Of a stretch of 64,000 nt of DNA, positions 55,097 through 64,000 are shown one piece after another. A program made the translations under genes and the position numbers. This stretch comes from Falciphora oryzae. Lineage: Eukaryota; Ascomycota; Sordariomycetes; Magnaporthales; Magnaporthaceae. Numbering within the stretch: position 1 is the first letter of the stretch; every line of letters starts with the position of its first letter. Below the pieces are notes generated by a model. It had not been told where the DNA came from, did no database searches, and saw nothing but the letters and a program-made list of their open reading frames with translations. The stretch spans positions 332,557-396,556 of the forward strand of contig JNVV01000012.1 of assembly GCA_000733355.1 (NCBI GenBank), read 5' to 3'.

Positions 55097-55849
55097 TGTT
55101 GGTCGCCAGGCGTGGGCATCAATCGCAGCGGCCTAGGTGTAGGTTATGTCGAGGTCAAATGGACACGAAGCTCTCGCCGAGGCTCGTCTGCTTGGTGGGC
55201 GCAGGGGGCAATGACGTCCATGTAGCCGTGGCTCCGCATACCGTCGGCATTCAGGTGAGGGGATTCGAGGTCTCGTGCACAGTCACGTGCACCCTCTAGT
55301 TGAACCCCTGAGCTCTCAACTCCTGGTACTAACCCCGTACCTAACTTGGTAAAGAATTCTTCTATTAAAAAGCTAACGTGTGGCCACAGTACTCTAAAAG
55401 CTTCTTACAATATGCCTCCGCGGGTGCTGATTATAGCTGATGTCACGGCTCCTCCCGTCCAGTGGCTGCAACTAAATGCCCCGGCTGAGCACATTTACGT
55501 TTATTAGGACCTAGAATGTTTACTGTCCTGCGGCTCGTGGCTTGCCGGAGCCGGCATACTACATCGAGGTGCCCCTGGAAGGCCGAACCCAAACTAGAAA
55601 CAGGCTGCGACCATTCACTGTTCTTTTCGTTCCAGTCCAGCCAACTTAATCCCATGTCCGTGTCGAGGCTGGGGGAAAAAAGTCACTTTGCTACGAACAG
55701 TGATATATACCCCCAGCTTGAACCCCAGTCGGACTCCCACGGCACCCGCCCGCAGGTCCCCATACCTGCACGCCTGTGTGGACATATATTATGATACATC
55801 AACACCGGGCGTCAACGGCACGCCCTGAGACGCAAAGTGATCGCTGTCC
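55097..55849. other. Divergent intergenic region, no gene seen
   Basis: About 750 bases between the HMG-CoA lyase and the small unknown gene. Nothing specific seen. Confidence 0.5.
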
Positions 55850-56754
55850 ATGTCTTCCGCCGTCTCCCGATACAGTCTCAGACCTAAAAGATATCGCAAC
55901 GGAGATGGGGGCTTGACAGACGAAACCCACGACGCCGATCGCCGGCACTCTGCCTCGGCCGTCAGGATGGCGGCAGCAGCCCTTGTCCAGCAGGCCGCGC
56001 AAAGCTCCAAGGCCCAGATGACGGTTGATAGGCGGCCCAACACCTCTGCCGACAACCGCAAGAACGCCACGCAGTTATACACGAGCAGCTCCGAAGGCGA
56101 TTCACCGTCATCCTCGCCCGGGTCGAGCTCTAACGCCAGCATACCTGCGTCCTTGCTGTGCCAGAGCTGCAGGAGTAGCAAGCCGGACACTGCGGCGAGC
56201 GGTAGCGCTGCCGCGCCGCCGTCATCTGCAATGGTGCTGATTGCAAACCGGGCAACCTCCTATAGAGGTGGCATTCCGCAGGAGAACTTCACGTTAGTGA
56301 CGCGCCCCAGCCCGCCGGAGAAGAAGTAAATCACTGATGTCGAGGACATTCCTCTTCTTTCACCACATTTAGGTACAACCATCTGGCAAGCTTGGGCGTG
56401 TTCACATCGCCTGGGTCCGTCCAGATCCCTACGTCCAACGTCAGGGGCGCTGTCGATGGCAGTAGAGACACGGTCCCGCCGCCGCCGGCCTGCGCCATGT
56501 GCGCCTTAGCCAAGCCGGAGAAAAGCGCCGGGGACGAGGCGCGGATTCGGAAGGGTGGAGAGGTCAGCGAGGTGAACGGTCAGTCGAAAAAGCCAGACCA
56601 GGTTCCTCGCCACCCCGTTCCCGATCCTCGACGGGCGACACCCGAAATGACGAGCGACGGTGATACCGAGACCGTCATAGTATCGAGTTCGCCGGCTCGA
56701 GAATACGACTCGGATGAAACAATCCCTGCTGACGGGTCTGACTGGACGATTTGA
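55850..56754 (+). CDS. Small Ser-rich protein of unknown function
   Basis: Proposed exons are 55850-56325 and 56373-56754 (285 residues), joined over a 47-nt intron (GTAAAT ... TTTAG). The N-terminal half has a helical patch (SASAVRMAAAALVQQAAQ) and a poly-Ser stretch; CQSC near 104-107 and CAMC downstream in the second exon form two CxxC pairs that could bind zinc. After the intron the frame gives YNHLASLGVFTSPGS. The C-terminus has an acidic SDGDTETVIVSSS motif like a SUMO-interacting sequence. I recognise no family. The two reading frames meeting in phase at good splice sites is the main support. Confidence 0.6.
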
Positions 56755-57202
56755 TTCGACAATGGAGGTTGGCGGGATGCGCCAGTCGTTGTGGTCCGTA
56801 GCCACTGTTGTGCAAGCCGCGGATTCCGAGCCAGAGGCATGTTTTGCCTAGGTCGCGCAAAATGAGGCTGGGACGGTGGAGGGCGGGTATCTTCGTTTCT
56901 TTTCCCTTTTTTCCTTTTTTTTTTTCTTTTTTTTTTCTTTTTCTTTTTTCTTCGTTACGACTCCGAACATGGCAGGCGATCGGGGATACCTGGCTTGGCG
57001 TCACGTTGGATGTTATTGGCTTCTTATTGGGTAAGGTTGCGCGATTGAATACAAACGCTGTGTAAATATTTTAACGTATTTGCTCGAGCTACCAGGGTGT
57101 GGGCACAAGCGTTGGACGGTTCGAGACGTGTAGGAGCGACGCTTAGTGACTGTGCCGGGTGCTACCTCCCTGCTCGCCGAGCCAAAGACAACATTCACCT
57201 GG
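56755..57202. other. Convergent intergenic region
   Basis: Includes a T-rich stretch at about 56903-56952; 3' ends of the two neighbours lie here. No gene seen. Confidence 0.5.
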
Positions 57203-58480
57203 TTAATTCGTTGCCTCTGTTTGCGTCTCTTTCGCGAACGTGTTTGCAACAATGAAGGGGAAGCACGAGGTCGCCTCGAGATACACCTGTGGGGCGCCAG
57301 AAGATGAGCGTGTCAGCAAAAGAGCACATCATGTGTGGCCAACCAGGCATGCAATGACGAACCTTGACAGCATCAGCCCCGATTTTGATCTTGCCCCACG
57401 AGACGGCCTCGTCGGGCCTGGCGCCTGCATCACTCCCATCAAACTCCTGGGCCGTGTTGATGTAGATGGCCGATTCGGCACCATTGCGCATCAGGCAGGC
57501 GTTGGCGATGTGGTGCTTGACGATGCCCCCGCCGAGGATGATGATGCCCGCGCGCTTGGCCCGGACCGCGATGGTGTTGATGGCGCGGATGTCCTCGACG
57601 ATGTCGATGCGGAGATGGCGCGGGGACGCTTTGAAGCTGTGGAAGTAGAGCATGTCGCCCAGGCTGCCGTCCGTCAGGGCCGGGCAGAAGACGGGGATGT
57701 TGTTCTTCCAGGCCCAGTAGTAGACGGAGCGCTCGTCGTTGATCTCCTTGCCGAGGCGGTGGATGACTTTTGACGGCGTCCAGCTGATCTCGGCGTCCTC
57801 GCCCTTGCCCTTGCTCTCCTCCTGCTCGTCCAGCATCTTGTCGAGGATGGGCACGACCCAGTCCTCGAAGGCGCAATAGTTGGAGTTGGGCACGACCAGG
57901 TTGCCGATGCGGTTCAGGCCCTTCTTGCGCAGGTCGGCGCCGGCGGCGCTGAAGGACGACATGTAGGTGTCACCCAGGCACTTGATGAAGTCCTCCTCGA
58001 TGCCGCCAGCCGTCGTCACAATGCACGACACGTGCTTGTGCTGGACGAGGTAGCGGAACACGCCGCGCAGACCTGACGAGATGAGATTGGATGTGTAGCC
58101 CAGGAAGATGGTGGTGCCATCGCCAGTCTCTGGGTCGCGCCATGCTCTCTATCGACATGTTTGGAGGAGTGGCCACTTGGTCAGCTCAGCTCAACCCAGT
58201 GCGATCGCATTCGATATCCGCTGCTCGCTTGTGCTTGCGGCACAGAGCGAAAAATCTCTCAGCTGACCATTTCGTTGATGATGCGGACGGCCTCGCACAT
58301 GGAAGAGGCTTGGAAGCCCATGTGCTTCATGCCCTCGAGGAGGTCTCCGGCGGTGATGGGCCGACCCTTGAACTTGTTAAAGTCCAGCTCCTCGACCTTT
58401 TGTGAGCCCTCAGGCATCTCGGCCGACTGCACCAGGACGGCATCCTTGGCCTGCGTGGGGGGCTGCCCCTCCTGAGACAT
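57203..58480 (-). CDS. Deoxyhypusine synthase
   Basis: Makes deoxyhypusine on translation factor eIF5A from spermidine with NAD. Exons are 58480-58268, 58148-57363 and 57286-57203, giving 360 residues, the usual length. The N-terminus [19 protein letters not shown] and [16 protein letters not shown] lead into [19 protein letters not shown] after intron 1. [27 protein letters not shown] and [18 protein letters not shown] form the NAD and spermidine sites. The catalytic lysine is in [15 protein letters not shown] (about residue 324), and the last exon gives [16 protein letters not shown]. Intron 1 has a GTCAGC donor. Every join restores conserved sequence; the identification is secure. Confidence 0.96.
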
Positions 58481-60144
58481 GATGCGCGAGGAAGAAGAGG
58501 AGCGAGAACAAAGACGAAAAAAAAAAGAAAAAAAAAAAATATTGCTCGGCGCACGAGATATTTTTGTTTATCTACCAAAAAGCTTGTCGGGTCTGAAACC
58601 TCTCAAGCTGTTCTTGTGTCTCGATCCATGGGATGTTGATCCTCTCCTTTGTCGTACTGGCAGGGGCTTTGACGTCAAAGAGGGGACCAATCTCTGGTGG
58701 TGTCGTGACAGAATTAGCACATGGAATCTAGTTGCCACAACGGCCACAACGACTGGGGTACCCGGGCGGAAAATTCAGTGACCAATGGCGTGCCAGGCCC
58801 GGCAATCATGAGCCGACATGGATCCTTGAGGCGCTGTTGCATCTTTCTCAAATTTTTTTTTTTCTTTTCAAATCCCCTTGCCTGGTCGCCCGAGCGGTAA
58901 GACTTGAGAGAATCGAGAATCTCAACCTAGATAATCGGCTCCCGTATTAGGTTTGCCCTTTTGCCCTTTTGCCCTTTTGCCCTTTTGCCCTTTGCATGCG
59001 CTCGTGCTCGTTTATGTGCAGGCACGTCCGAGCATGCACATCAGCAGGCTGTCAGGGAGGTTCGAGGACGGGGATCTCAAAGGGGAAAAAATAGCAGGGG
59101 CATCAGAATCTGGCAAAGCTTTTTGCTTGGCCCTGACTGCGGCCGAATCGGATGTCGAGGATGGCCCACCTAGTCGCCACTGCCTTGACGCATCACAAAA
59201 AAAAGCTGGGGCGGCCCAGCCAGCACATCGAGTCGAAAAAACCAGGGGTCGTTAGCGAGGCTGGGATTGGGCGGCAGCGCCGGTGGGGCACTTGAGACAG
59301 ATGTTTTCCCGACAAGCGCGGCCTGGCCAAGAAGCTTGGGCCGAACGCGGCCTAGCGCCCTTCGGCGGGCCCTGTTGGGTGCTAGCGGCATTGGAGGCGC
59401 CACGCGCACTGAGGCTGGTGCCGGGCCCTGATTGGGGCATGGTTTGTGCGGCGGGTGGTGTGTGCGTTCGTTCGTGCTTCTCCCAGCCTGAGCCTGTGGG
59501 TGTGGGTGCCATCGAACGGATGGATCTCGAACAAGCGGAGGCTCCAAAGCATTTTGATCTTCGACACGCCATCAAACAGCCACGCCTTCGAGATCCTATT
59601 GCGGCGACCCGAGGCCATCCATCCATCATCATCGCCGCCGACACCTCGACGGATACCGCATTGCTGGCTTTGACCCGGTGCACTGCGATTTTTTCTCTTT
59701 TTTTCTTCTTTTTTTTTCTCAGCGAGGCTGGCGCGCCTCTTCAGGCAAACAGAGATCTCCGGCCGCTCACCATAGCCGGCCAGCCTGCAAACTTTACTAG
59801 CCATCTGCATATCCATCCACCAGCCCCGGCAGCCGACACCGCCATCGCGTATCATCGCTGGCTCTCTCTCTTTGACTTGCGGCCGGCCCCGTCGCGGGCT
59901 TGTTCGTGCACATTCCCGGCGATCCATCTCTGCCTTTTACCGAACCCTGGTCGGGGCCAAAAAGCATCTCGCGTCGACGCTCCACATCCTGCGCCGCCAT
60001 CCAGAGGTAACTCAAACTTTGAGATGCGGATGGTGTCGTCTGACAGCAAGTCCAGTTAGGGCCCGCGCCCTTCCATGTAATGTGCGTACTTATCCATCCG
60101 GCACTCGTCGCTATCTTGGAGCCTGGCTGTCGTCCGTTGAGAAA
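58481..60144. other. 1.7-kb divergent intergenic region
   Basis: Between deoxyhypusine synthase and the SANT-protein gene. It contains the 8-bp tandem repeat at 58955-58993 and pyrimidine tracts at about 59690-59722 just upstream of the right-hand gene, as found in many fungal promoters. An ORF at 59283-60059 is low-complexity and unconvincing as an exon. Confidence 0.5.
58955..58993. repeat. 8-bp tandem repeat (GCCCTTTT, about 4.9 copies)
   Basis: Four perfect copies of GCCCTTTT and a partial fifth, followed by GCATGC. A short microsatellite, likely variable between strains. Confidence 0.9.
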
Positions 60145-63100
60145 ATGCCCGCGCCGTCTTGGGATCCACCTCGTGGCCCAGGACACCATCATCGCCACGC
60201 TGCCGCCCGTGGCGCGCCCAGATGGTCGGACATAGATACTCACGGGCATAACGAATACAGGTCTAGATACGGCCGAGGATACGATGGCGATCGCCGCTCT
60301 CGGTCTCCTCACAGGTCACCCGACCGCTTTCCCGACCGCGCCTTGCAGTACGGCGACGGTGACCGCAGGCGCCCCTCGGGAGACACGCGTGCCAACCAAT
60401 CGGCCTTCCAGGCGAACCGAGAGTTCCGCGATCCGCTGACCGGGGGCAGAGAGCCTCCGCGTGGCCCAAAAGCTCTCCTCGACTCCCCTGGTCCTCCGCG
60501 CGGCGGCTACTCGGACAACTTCCGCGGGAGGGGTCCGAGAGGGCGTGGTGGTGGGAGGGCCTGGAGGGACGACAGCCGCGATCGCGCCCGGGATCGTGAT
60601 GATTACCGCAACGAACGGAGAGACGCGCCGTTCAGGGACGAAAGAGGCGAGCGAACCGAGAGAAGCAGGGAGCGGGAGCGCGACTGGCGAGACCAGCGGG
60701 ATAGCTTTCGCGGCAGGCGTCCGTCTCCCCAGGGCAGGGGGCGTTCCCCTCCCGGGAGAGACCCTGGGAGAGACCGTGACTTTCGCGATCGAGACCGGGA
60801 ACGCGACGGACCGCTTGGTGTCGATGCCGAACGTGCAAGACGCGGCTCGAGGGACGGGCCGTTGTCTGCGGGATCGTCCAACTCGGATCAGCCCTTTGGA
60901 GCCCAGTCGTACCGTGGCGGCGGTTTCAGAGGCGGCCGCGGGCGCGGTCGGGGCGGTGGAGGAGACTGGCAGGACCGTGGACGGAGACCTGGGTTCTTCG
61001 ACGACCGCGACCGTTACCGCAGCCGCTCTCAAGATGGGCGGTGGGGCGGCCGTGATAGTCGGGATGACCGTGTCGAAAACCAGCGATTTGTGGACGATCC
61101 TCGCGCGCCAAGAGACCTGCGCGACGACCGCGATTCCCGTGACCGTGACCTAATCAGACCCAAGGCTGATCGTGCCTCCCTCACTCACGAACAGCCAACC
61201 TCGGCAAAGGAAGTTTCGCCGCCCCCGCTTGCGCCTTCTGCCCCAGCGTATGGCTCCGTCGTGCCTAGCCGAGCTACCCCGGCTGCGCTCGATATGCAGA
61301 CTCCAACCGGAAAGGCACCACCTACAGGCCCACGGGCACTTACCGAGGAACGTCCCGTGTCTGCTGGACACCAGGGAGGAGGAGGAAGCGGAGGGGGCGA
61401 CCGATTCCCATCCGCTGGCGCATCCAAGGCTTCCAGCCATGACGGTAGTCCTCCGATCCCGACCGGCCCGCGCGCTCAGCATCAGAAGCAGCAGCAGCAG
61501 CGACCTTCGAGCAAGCAATGGATAAACCCGGCATTGGCTGGCAAGAAAATCCCCGAGTCCCCCAAGGTTAACCGGTCACAGAGCTTTGCGTCGCAACACC
61601 CCAGACCTTTTGGTCCTCGGCCGGCGTCTTCGGGCTCCGAGAATCACGTCGACTTTGGCAACCGCCCACGAAGCAGCGACGCGCAGTCCGACTCGCACAT
61701 GTCCGCCGGGGAGGCTCACTTGCGCTCTCTCCACCAGATGATTGAGCCTGGGGAGATTGTTCAGGACGACCATGAGCGTGGGACGCTGTCTGCGCGGACT
61801 TCGGTCGACCGCGAGATGAGGCCTCCCTGGTCTGCGTCCGACAGCCATGTGTCCGGCATGGGATACGAGCGGCCTGCGAGTGTTATGGGGGCCTCCCCGA
61901 CCTACCAACGCCCACCCACGCTCAGCCCAACCCAGTCTAGGAGCGGCAAGGAAGGACCCCATGCGATATCGGAGCCCACCCAAACTGCGAGCACGCCCAA
62001 GCGTCGCAAACCGACACTGCGATTTGCGCCCATCAAGGTGTCGGTGCCGCCGCCGCCGCCTCAGGACCAATCTTCCGAGTCTGATGATGAGGATATGAAT
62101 GACTACTTCCAGAAGGAGATCCAGAAGAATGAGGCCGAACTCAAAAGGCTTGAGAGCGAATCGGCCGACTTGCCCGCAACGAATGTGTTCACTTACGCGT
62201 ATCTCGTGCAGATGGCCGCTCTTGCCTTCGCAGATGAGCCAGAGGGTCTGTTGGAAATGCTGGGGAAGATCCCAGACGGCGTCCGGATCCCACGAAAGAC
62301 ATCCCAGTCGGCTGCAGTCAAGCCGGCCGTTACACAACAAAAACCACCTCATGGTCCGAAAGACCCGAAGGAACCTACAAGCGCTGTCACTGAAAACACT
62401 CCACCTGCCAAGAGTGTGGACCGGGATGCCAAAGGCGTTCCGAAGGAGACTAAGGCCACAGAAAAAGAGGTCAAAGGTGCCGGGAAAGAGGCTAAGGCTG
62501 TAGAAAAAGATCCTAAAGTCCCCCCGAAAGAGGCGAGGATCGTGGAGAAGGATGACAAGGTCGTTTCCAAAGAGACCAAGACTGCGGAAAAGGACGCCAA
62601 GGATGTCAAGGAAGCCAAGGCCGCTGAGAAAGATGTCAAGGCAACAGAGAAAGACGACAAAGTCGCAGATACACCAGCGGCTCCGGCGCCTGCTACTCCC
62701 AAGGCTGGCCCAAGCAGACCTCCCGCTGCGCCTGTTTTCGTTCCCGAACCTGCTGCGACTGCGCCTGCACCGACAGACGATGCGGTCATGACGGATAAAC
62801 CGATGGACGATGTGTCCTCGACCGATAAAGCCACTGCCGAGACTGCGGCTGCCGACGCGCCAATGGAGCCCCAACCCAAGGTGGAAGACGTCGAGATGGA
62901 GGATGCGCATGTCCCCATCCCAACCGTGGAGCAGGAGGACCCTAGGCCTGAAGACGCCGACGTGGTTATGAACGATACTACCGGGAACGCCGAGGCGGCC
63001 CCTGGGCGGGAGGAAGAGGAGGCTCCAAAAACCAACGGTGTGGTTGTGAATGGCGAAATGCCCGAGCCGGCTCTCAACCAGGAATCGGGGTCGCGAAAGG

Positions 63101-64000
63101 CTTCGCCAGGCAGGACGGAAGACGATGATGATGCAACCGAGATTGAAGAGCCAGACTGTGCGGCCATGGAGACTGTGCGGCAGTTCATGGTCACGCCGCC
63201 CCTGGACAGCCTTCCGATGTTTGACGTTACGCCCTGGCACGAGGATAAGGTGTTCCTCAAGTCAATGGAACCTCGCGCGGGCGTGGCCTCGTTTGTGCTC
63301 GACAAGCTGGAGCGAGAGACGAGCGAGCGTGCTGAGGAGTACTCGACTTTTCAGCGCGACTACCGCGAGAAGTACAATCTCTACCTCCGCTTCACGCTCT
63401 CAGACGACCCCAGCGCGGTCAGGAGCCGTGACAAATTTGCCGTGTCCACGGGTTTCTCCGAGGCTGCCACGGCGCCACCGCCGCCGCCACAGGAGCCGAA
63501 AGCGGAGGGGCGGGGCCGCAGGTTCGCCACGGAAAGAGACCTGGAGCGTATCCTGCAGGCGTCCAAAGCCGAGGAGGAGCAACGGCGCGAGCGCGAGCTA
63601 CGGGCGGAGAAGGAGATGTGCCGCAGCGAAAAGGAGGCTGTGATCCCGGACATGTACTGGAACGATGATGAGCGCAAAAAGCAGCTGTTCATGGACAGAT
63701 CCGGCTATGTCCCTGTGGAGAAGCTCGTGGCGGCCTGGCAGGTGCTGCCGCCCGTGTGCAACTTCACGGCCGAGGAGGAGGCGCTTTTCGAGAAGGCATA
63801 TCTCGAGTGTCCCAAGCAGTGGGGCAAGATTGCGGAGCAGATTCCGAAGCGCACCTTTGGGTCATGTATCCAGTACTACTACCTCAAGAAGAGGGATCTG
63901 CACCTCAAAGAGAAGCTCAAGAAGCAACCTAAGAAGCGCAAGAAGGGGCGCGGCAAGGCCCGGTCGAGCGCCCTGGTCTCGGAGCTGGGCAACGGCGATC
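60145..64000 (+). CDS. Snt1/NCoR-like SANT-domain corepressor, N-terminal 1,285 codons (runs off right edge)
   Basis: An uninterrupted frame from ATG 60145 to the window end. The first ~340 residues are Arg/Asp/Gly-rich with RGG and RD/RE repeats (GGRGRGRGGGGDWQDRG). A disordered Pro/Ser region follows, then a Lys/Glu repeat at about 763-840. A conserved block precedes the SANT domain (EAVIPDMYWNDDERKKQLF). The SANT domain itself starts at Phe1207: FTAEEEALFEKAYLECPKQW, GKIAEQIPKRTFGSCIQYYY. It is followed by a basic tail KKQPKKRKKGRGKARSS. This domain pattern (SANT1 of NCoR/SMRT) is that of Snt1, a scaffold of the Set3 histone deacetylase complex. A second SANT domain is expected beyond 64000. 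The start is the first in-frame ATG after the pyrimidine-rich leader; an upstream exon is possible. Confidence 0.88.
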   Translation, partial: MPAPSWDPPRGPGHHHRHAAARGAPRWSDIDTHGHNEYRSRYGRGYDGDRRSRSPHRSPDRFPDRALQYGDGDRRRPSGDTRANQSAFQANREFRDPLTGGREPPRGPKALLDSPGPPRGGYSDNFRGRGPRGRGGGRAWRDDSRDRARDRDDYRNERRDAPFRDERGERTERSRERERDWRDQRDSFRGRRPSPQGRGRSPPGRDPGRDRDFRDRDRERDGPLGVDAERARRGSRDGPLSAGSSNSDQPFGAQSYRGGGFRGGRGRGRGGGGDWQDRGRRPGFFDDRDRYRSRSQDGRWGGRDSRDDRVENQRFVDDPRAPRDLRDDRDSRDRDLIRPKADRASLTHEQPTSAKEVSPPPLAPSAPAYGSVVPSRATPAALDMQTPTGKAPPTGPRALTEERPVSAGHQGGGGSGGGDRFPSAGASKASSHDGSPPIPTGPRAQHQKQQQQRPSSKQWINPALAGKKIPESPKVNRSQSFASQHPRPFGPRPASSGSENHVDFGNRPRSSDAQSDSHMSAGEAHLRSLHQMIEPGEIVQDDHERGTLSARTSVDREMRPPWSASDSHVSGMGYERPASVMGASPTYQRPPTLSPTQSRSGKEGPHAISEPTQTASTPKRRKPTLRFAPIKVSVPPPPPQDQSSESDDEDMNDYFQKEIQKNEAELKRLESESADLPATNVFTYAYLVQMAALAFADEPEGLLEMLGKIPDGVRIPRKTSQSAAVKPAVTQQKPPHGPKDPKEPTSAVTENTPPAKSVDRDAKGVPKETKATEKEVKGAGKEAKAVEKDPKVPPKEARIVEKDDKVVSKETKTAEKDAKDVKEAKAAEKDVKATEKDDKVADTPAAPAPATPKAGPSRPPAAPVFVPEPAATAPAPTDDAVMTDKPMDDVSSTDKATAETAAADAPMEPQPKVEDVEMEDAHVPIPTVEQEDPRPEDADVVMNDTTGNAEAAPGREEEEAPKTNGVVVNGEMPEPALNQESGSRKASPGRTEDDDDATEIEEPDCAAMETVRQFMVTPPLDSLPMFDVTPWHEDKVFLKSMEPRAGVASFVLDKLERETSERAEEYSTFQRDYREKYNLYLRFTLSDDPSAVRSRDKFAVSTGFSEAATAPPPPPQEPKAEGRGRRFATERDLERILQASKAEEEQRRERELRAEKEMCRSEKEAVIPDMYWNDDERKKQLFMDRSGYVPVEKLVAAWQVLPPVCNFTAEEEALFEKAYLECPKQWGKIAEQIPKRTFGSCIQYYYLKKRDLHLKEKLKKQPKKRKKGRGKARSSALVSELGNGD
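62431..62664 (+). repeat. 14-residue Lys/Glu repeat (42 bp, about 5.5 copies) in the SANT protein
   Basis: Successive units KGVPKETKATEKEV, KGAGKEAKAVEKDP, KVPPKEARIVEKDD and KVVSKETKTAEKDA follow the consensus KxxxKExKxxEKDx, then a 13-residue and a partial copy. The protein pattern is clearer than the DNA, so the repeat is old. It would form a charged helix. Confidence 0.85.

Noticed and set aside
58884..58955. Leucine/serine-tRNA-like A-box sequence (CGCCCGAGCGGTAAG)
   Set aside because: No matching B box (GGTTCRANNCC) or acceptor stem could be found.
59283..60059. 258-codon frame upstream of the SANT gene, considered as its first exon
   Set aside because: It is low-complexity, includes polyphenylalanine from a T tract, and shows no good join to the 60145 frame.
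1..64000. CRISPR array, bacterial operon or prophage features
   Set aside because: The window is eukaryotic nuclear DNA with spliceosomal introns; no spaced direct repeats of that kind were seen.

Overview
The window is nuclear DNA of a filamentous ascomycete, most likely a Sordariomycete. The genes are interrupted by short introns of about 50-100 bases with GT..AG ends and CTGAC-like branch sites. The gene families are typical of such fungi: a highly reducing polyketide synthase, Zn2Cys6 regulators, HET-domain proteins, a PTH11/rhodopsin-type membrane protein and a Dal5-type transporter. I cannot name the species. I rebuilt exon structures by eye from splice signals and family conservation; in every multi-exon model the summed exon lengths are divisible by three.

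Layout. 1-7.5 kb is the edge of a secondary-metabolite locus: a highly reducing PKS (minus strand, cut by the left edge after KS, AT and the start of DH) and a divergent Zn2Cys6 regulator. 8.2-8.9 kb holds a dead SNF2-helicase fragment and a 33-bp inverted repeat. 9.2-21.2 kb is mostly housekeeping: Ski8-like WD40 protein, YAG7/caprin-like RGG protein, CENP-W-like histone-fold protein, prefoldin subunit 4, a 1,200-residue disordered protein and a small unknown gene. 21.3-24.1 kb is a second Zn2Cys6 regulator.

25-35 kb is the most unusual part: a HET-domain protein, an ankyrin protein, a second HET-domain protein, a secreted thaumatin-like protein broken by an assembly gap, and a GTPase resembling vertebrate immunity-related GTPases (IRG). 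It reads like a self/non-self recognition or defence island. 35.7-50 kb carries a Dal5-type MFS transporter, a 3.6-kb gene-poor stretch, a PTH11-like receptor, a FAD monooxygenase, a single-pass membrane protein and a cytochrome P450. 52-64 kb is again mostly conserved: SET-domain protein, HMG-CoA lyase, a small unknown protein, deoxyhypusine synthase and the N-terminal 1,285 codons of a Snt1/NCoR-like SANT corepressor running off the right edge.

Links between genes: the PKS and its divergent regulator probably form one regulatory unit. The two HET genes are related in both the HET core and their C-terminal ends. CENP-W and prefoldin 4 share a 279-bp divergent promoter. The 249-N gap is flanked on both sides by the same 88 bases, so it is almost certainly an overlap the assembler failed to merge; collapsing it gives an uninterrupted 285-residue reading frame.
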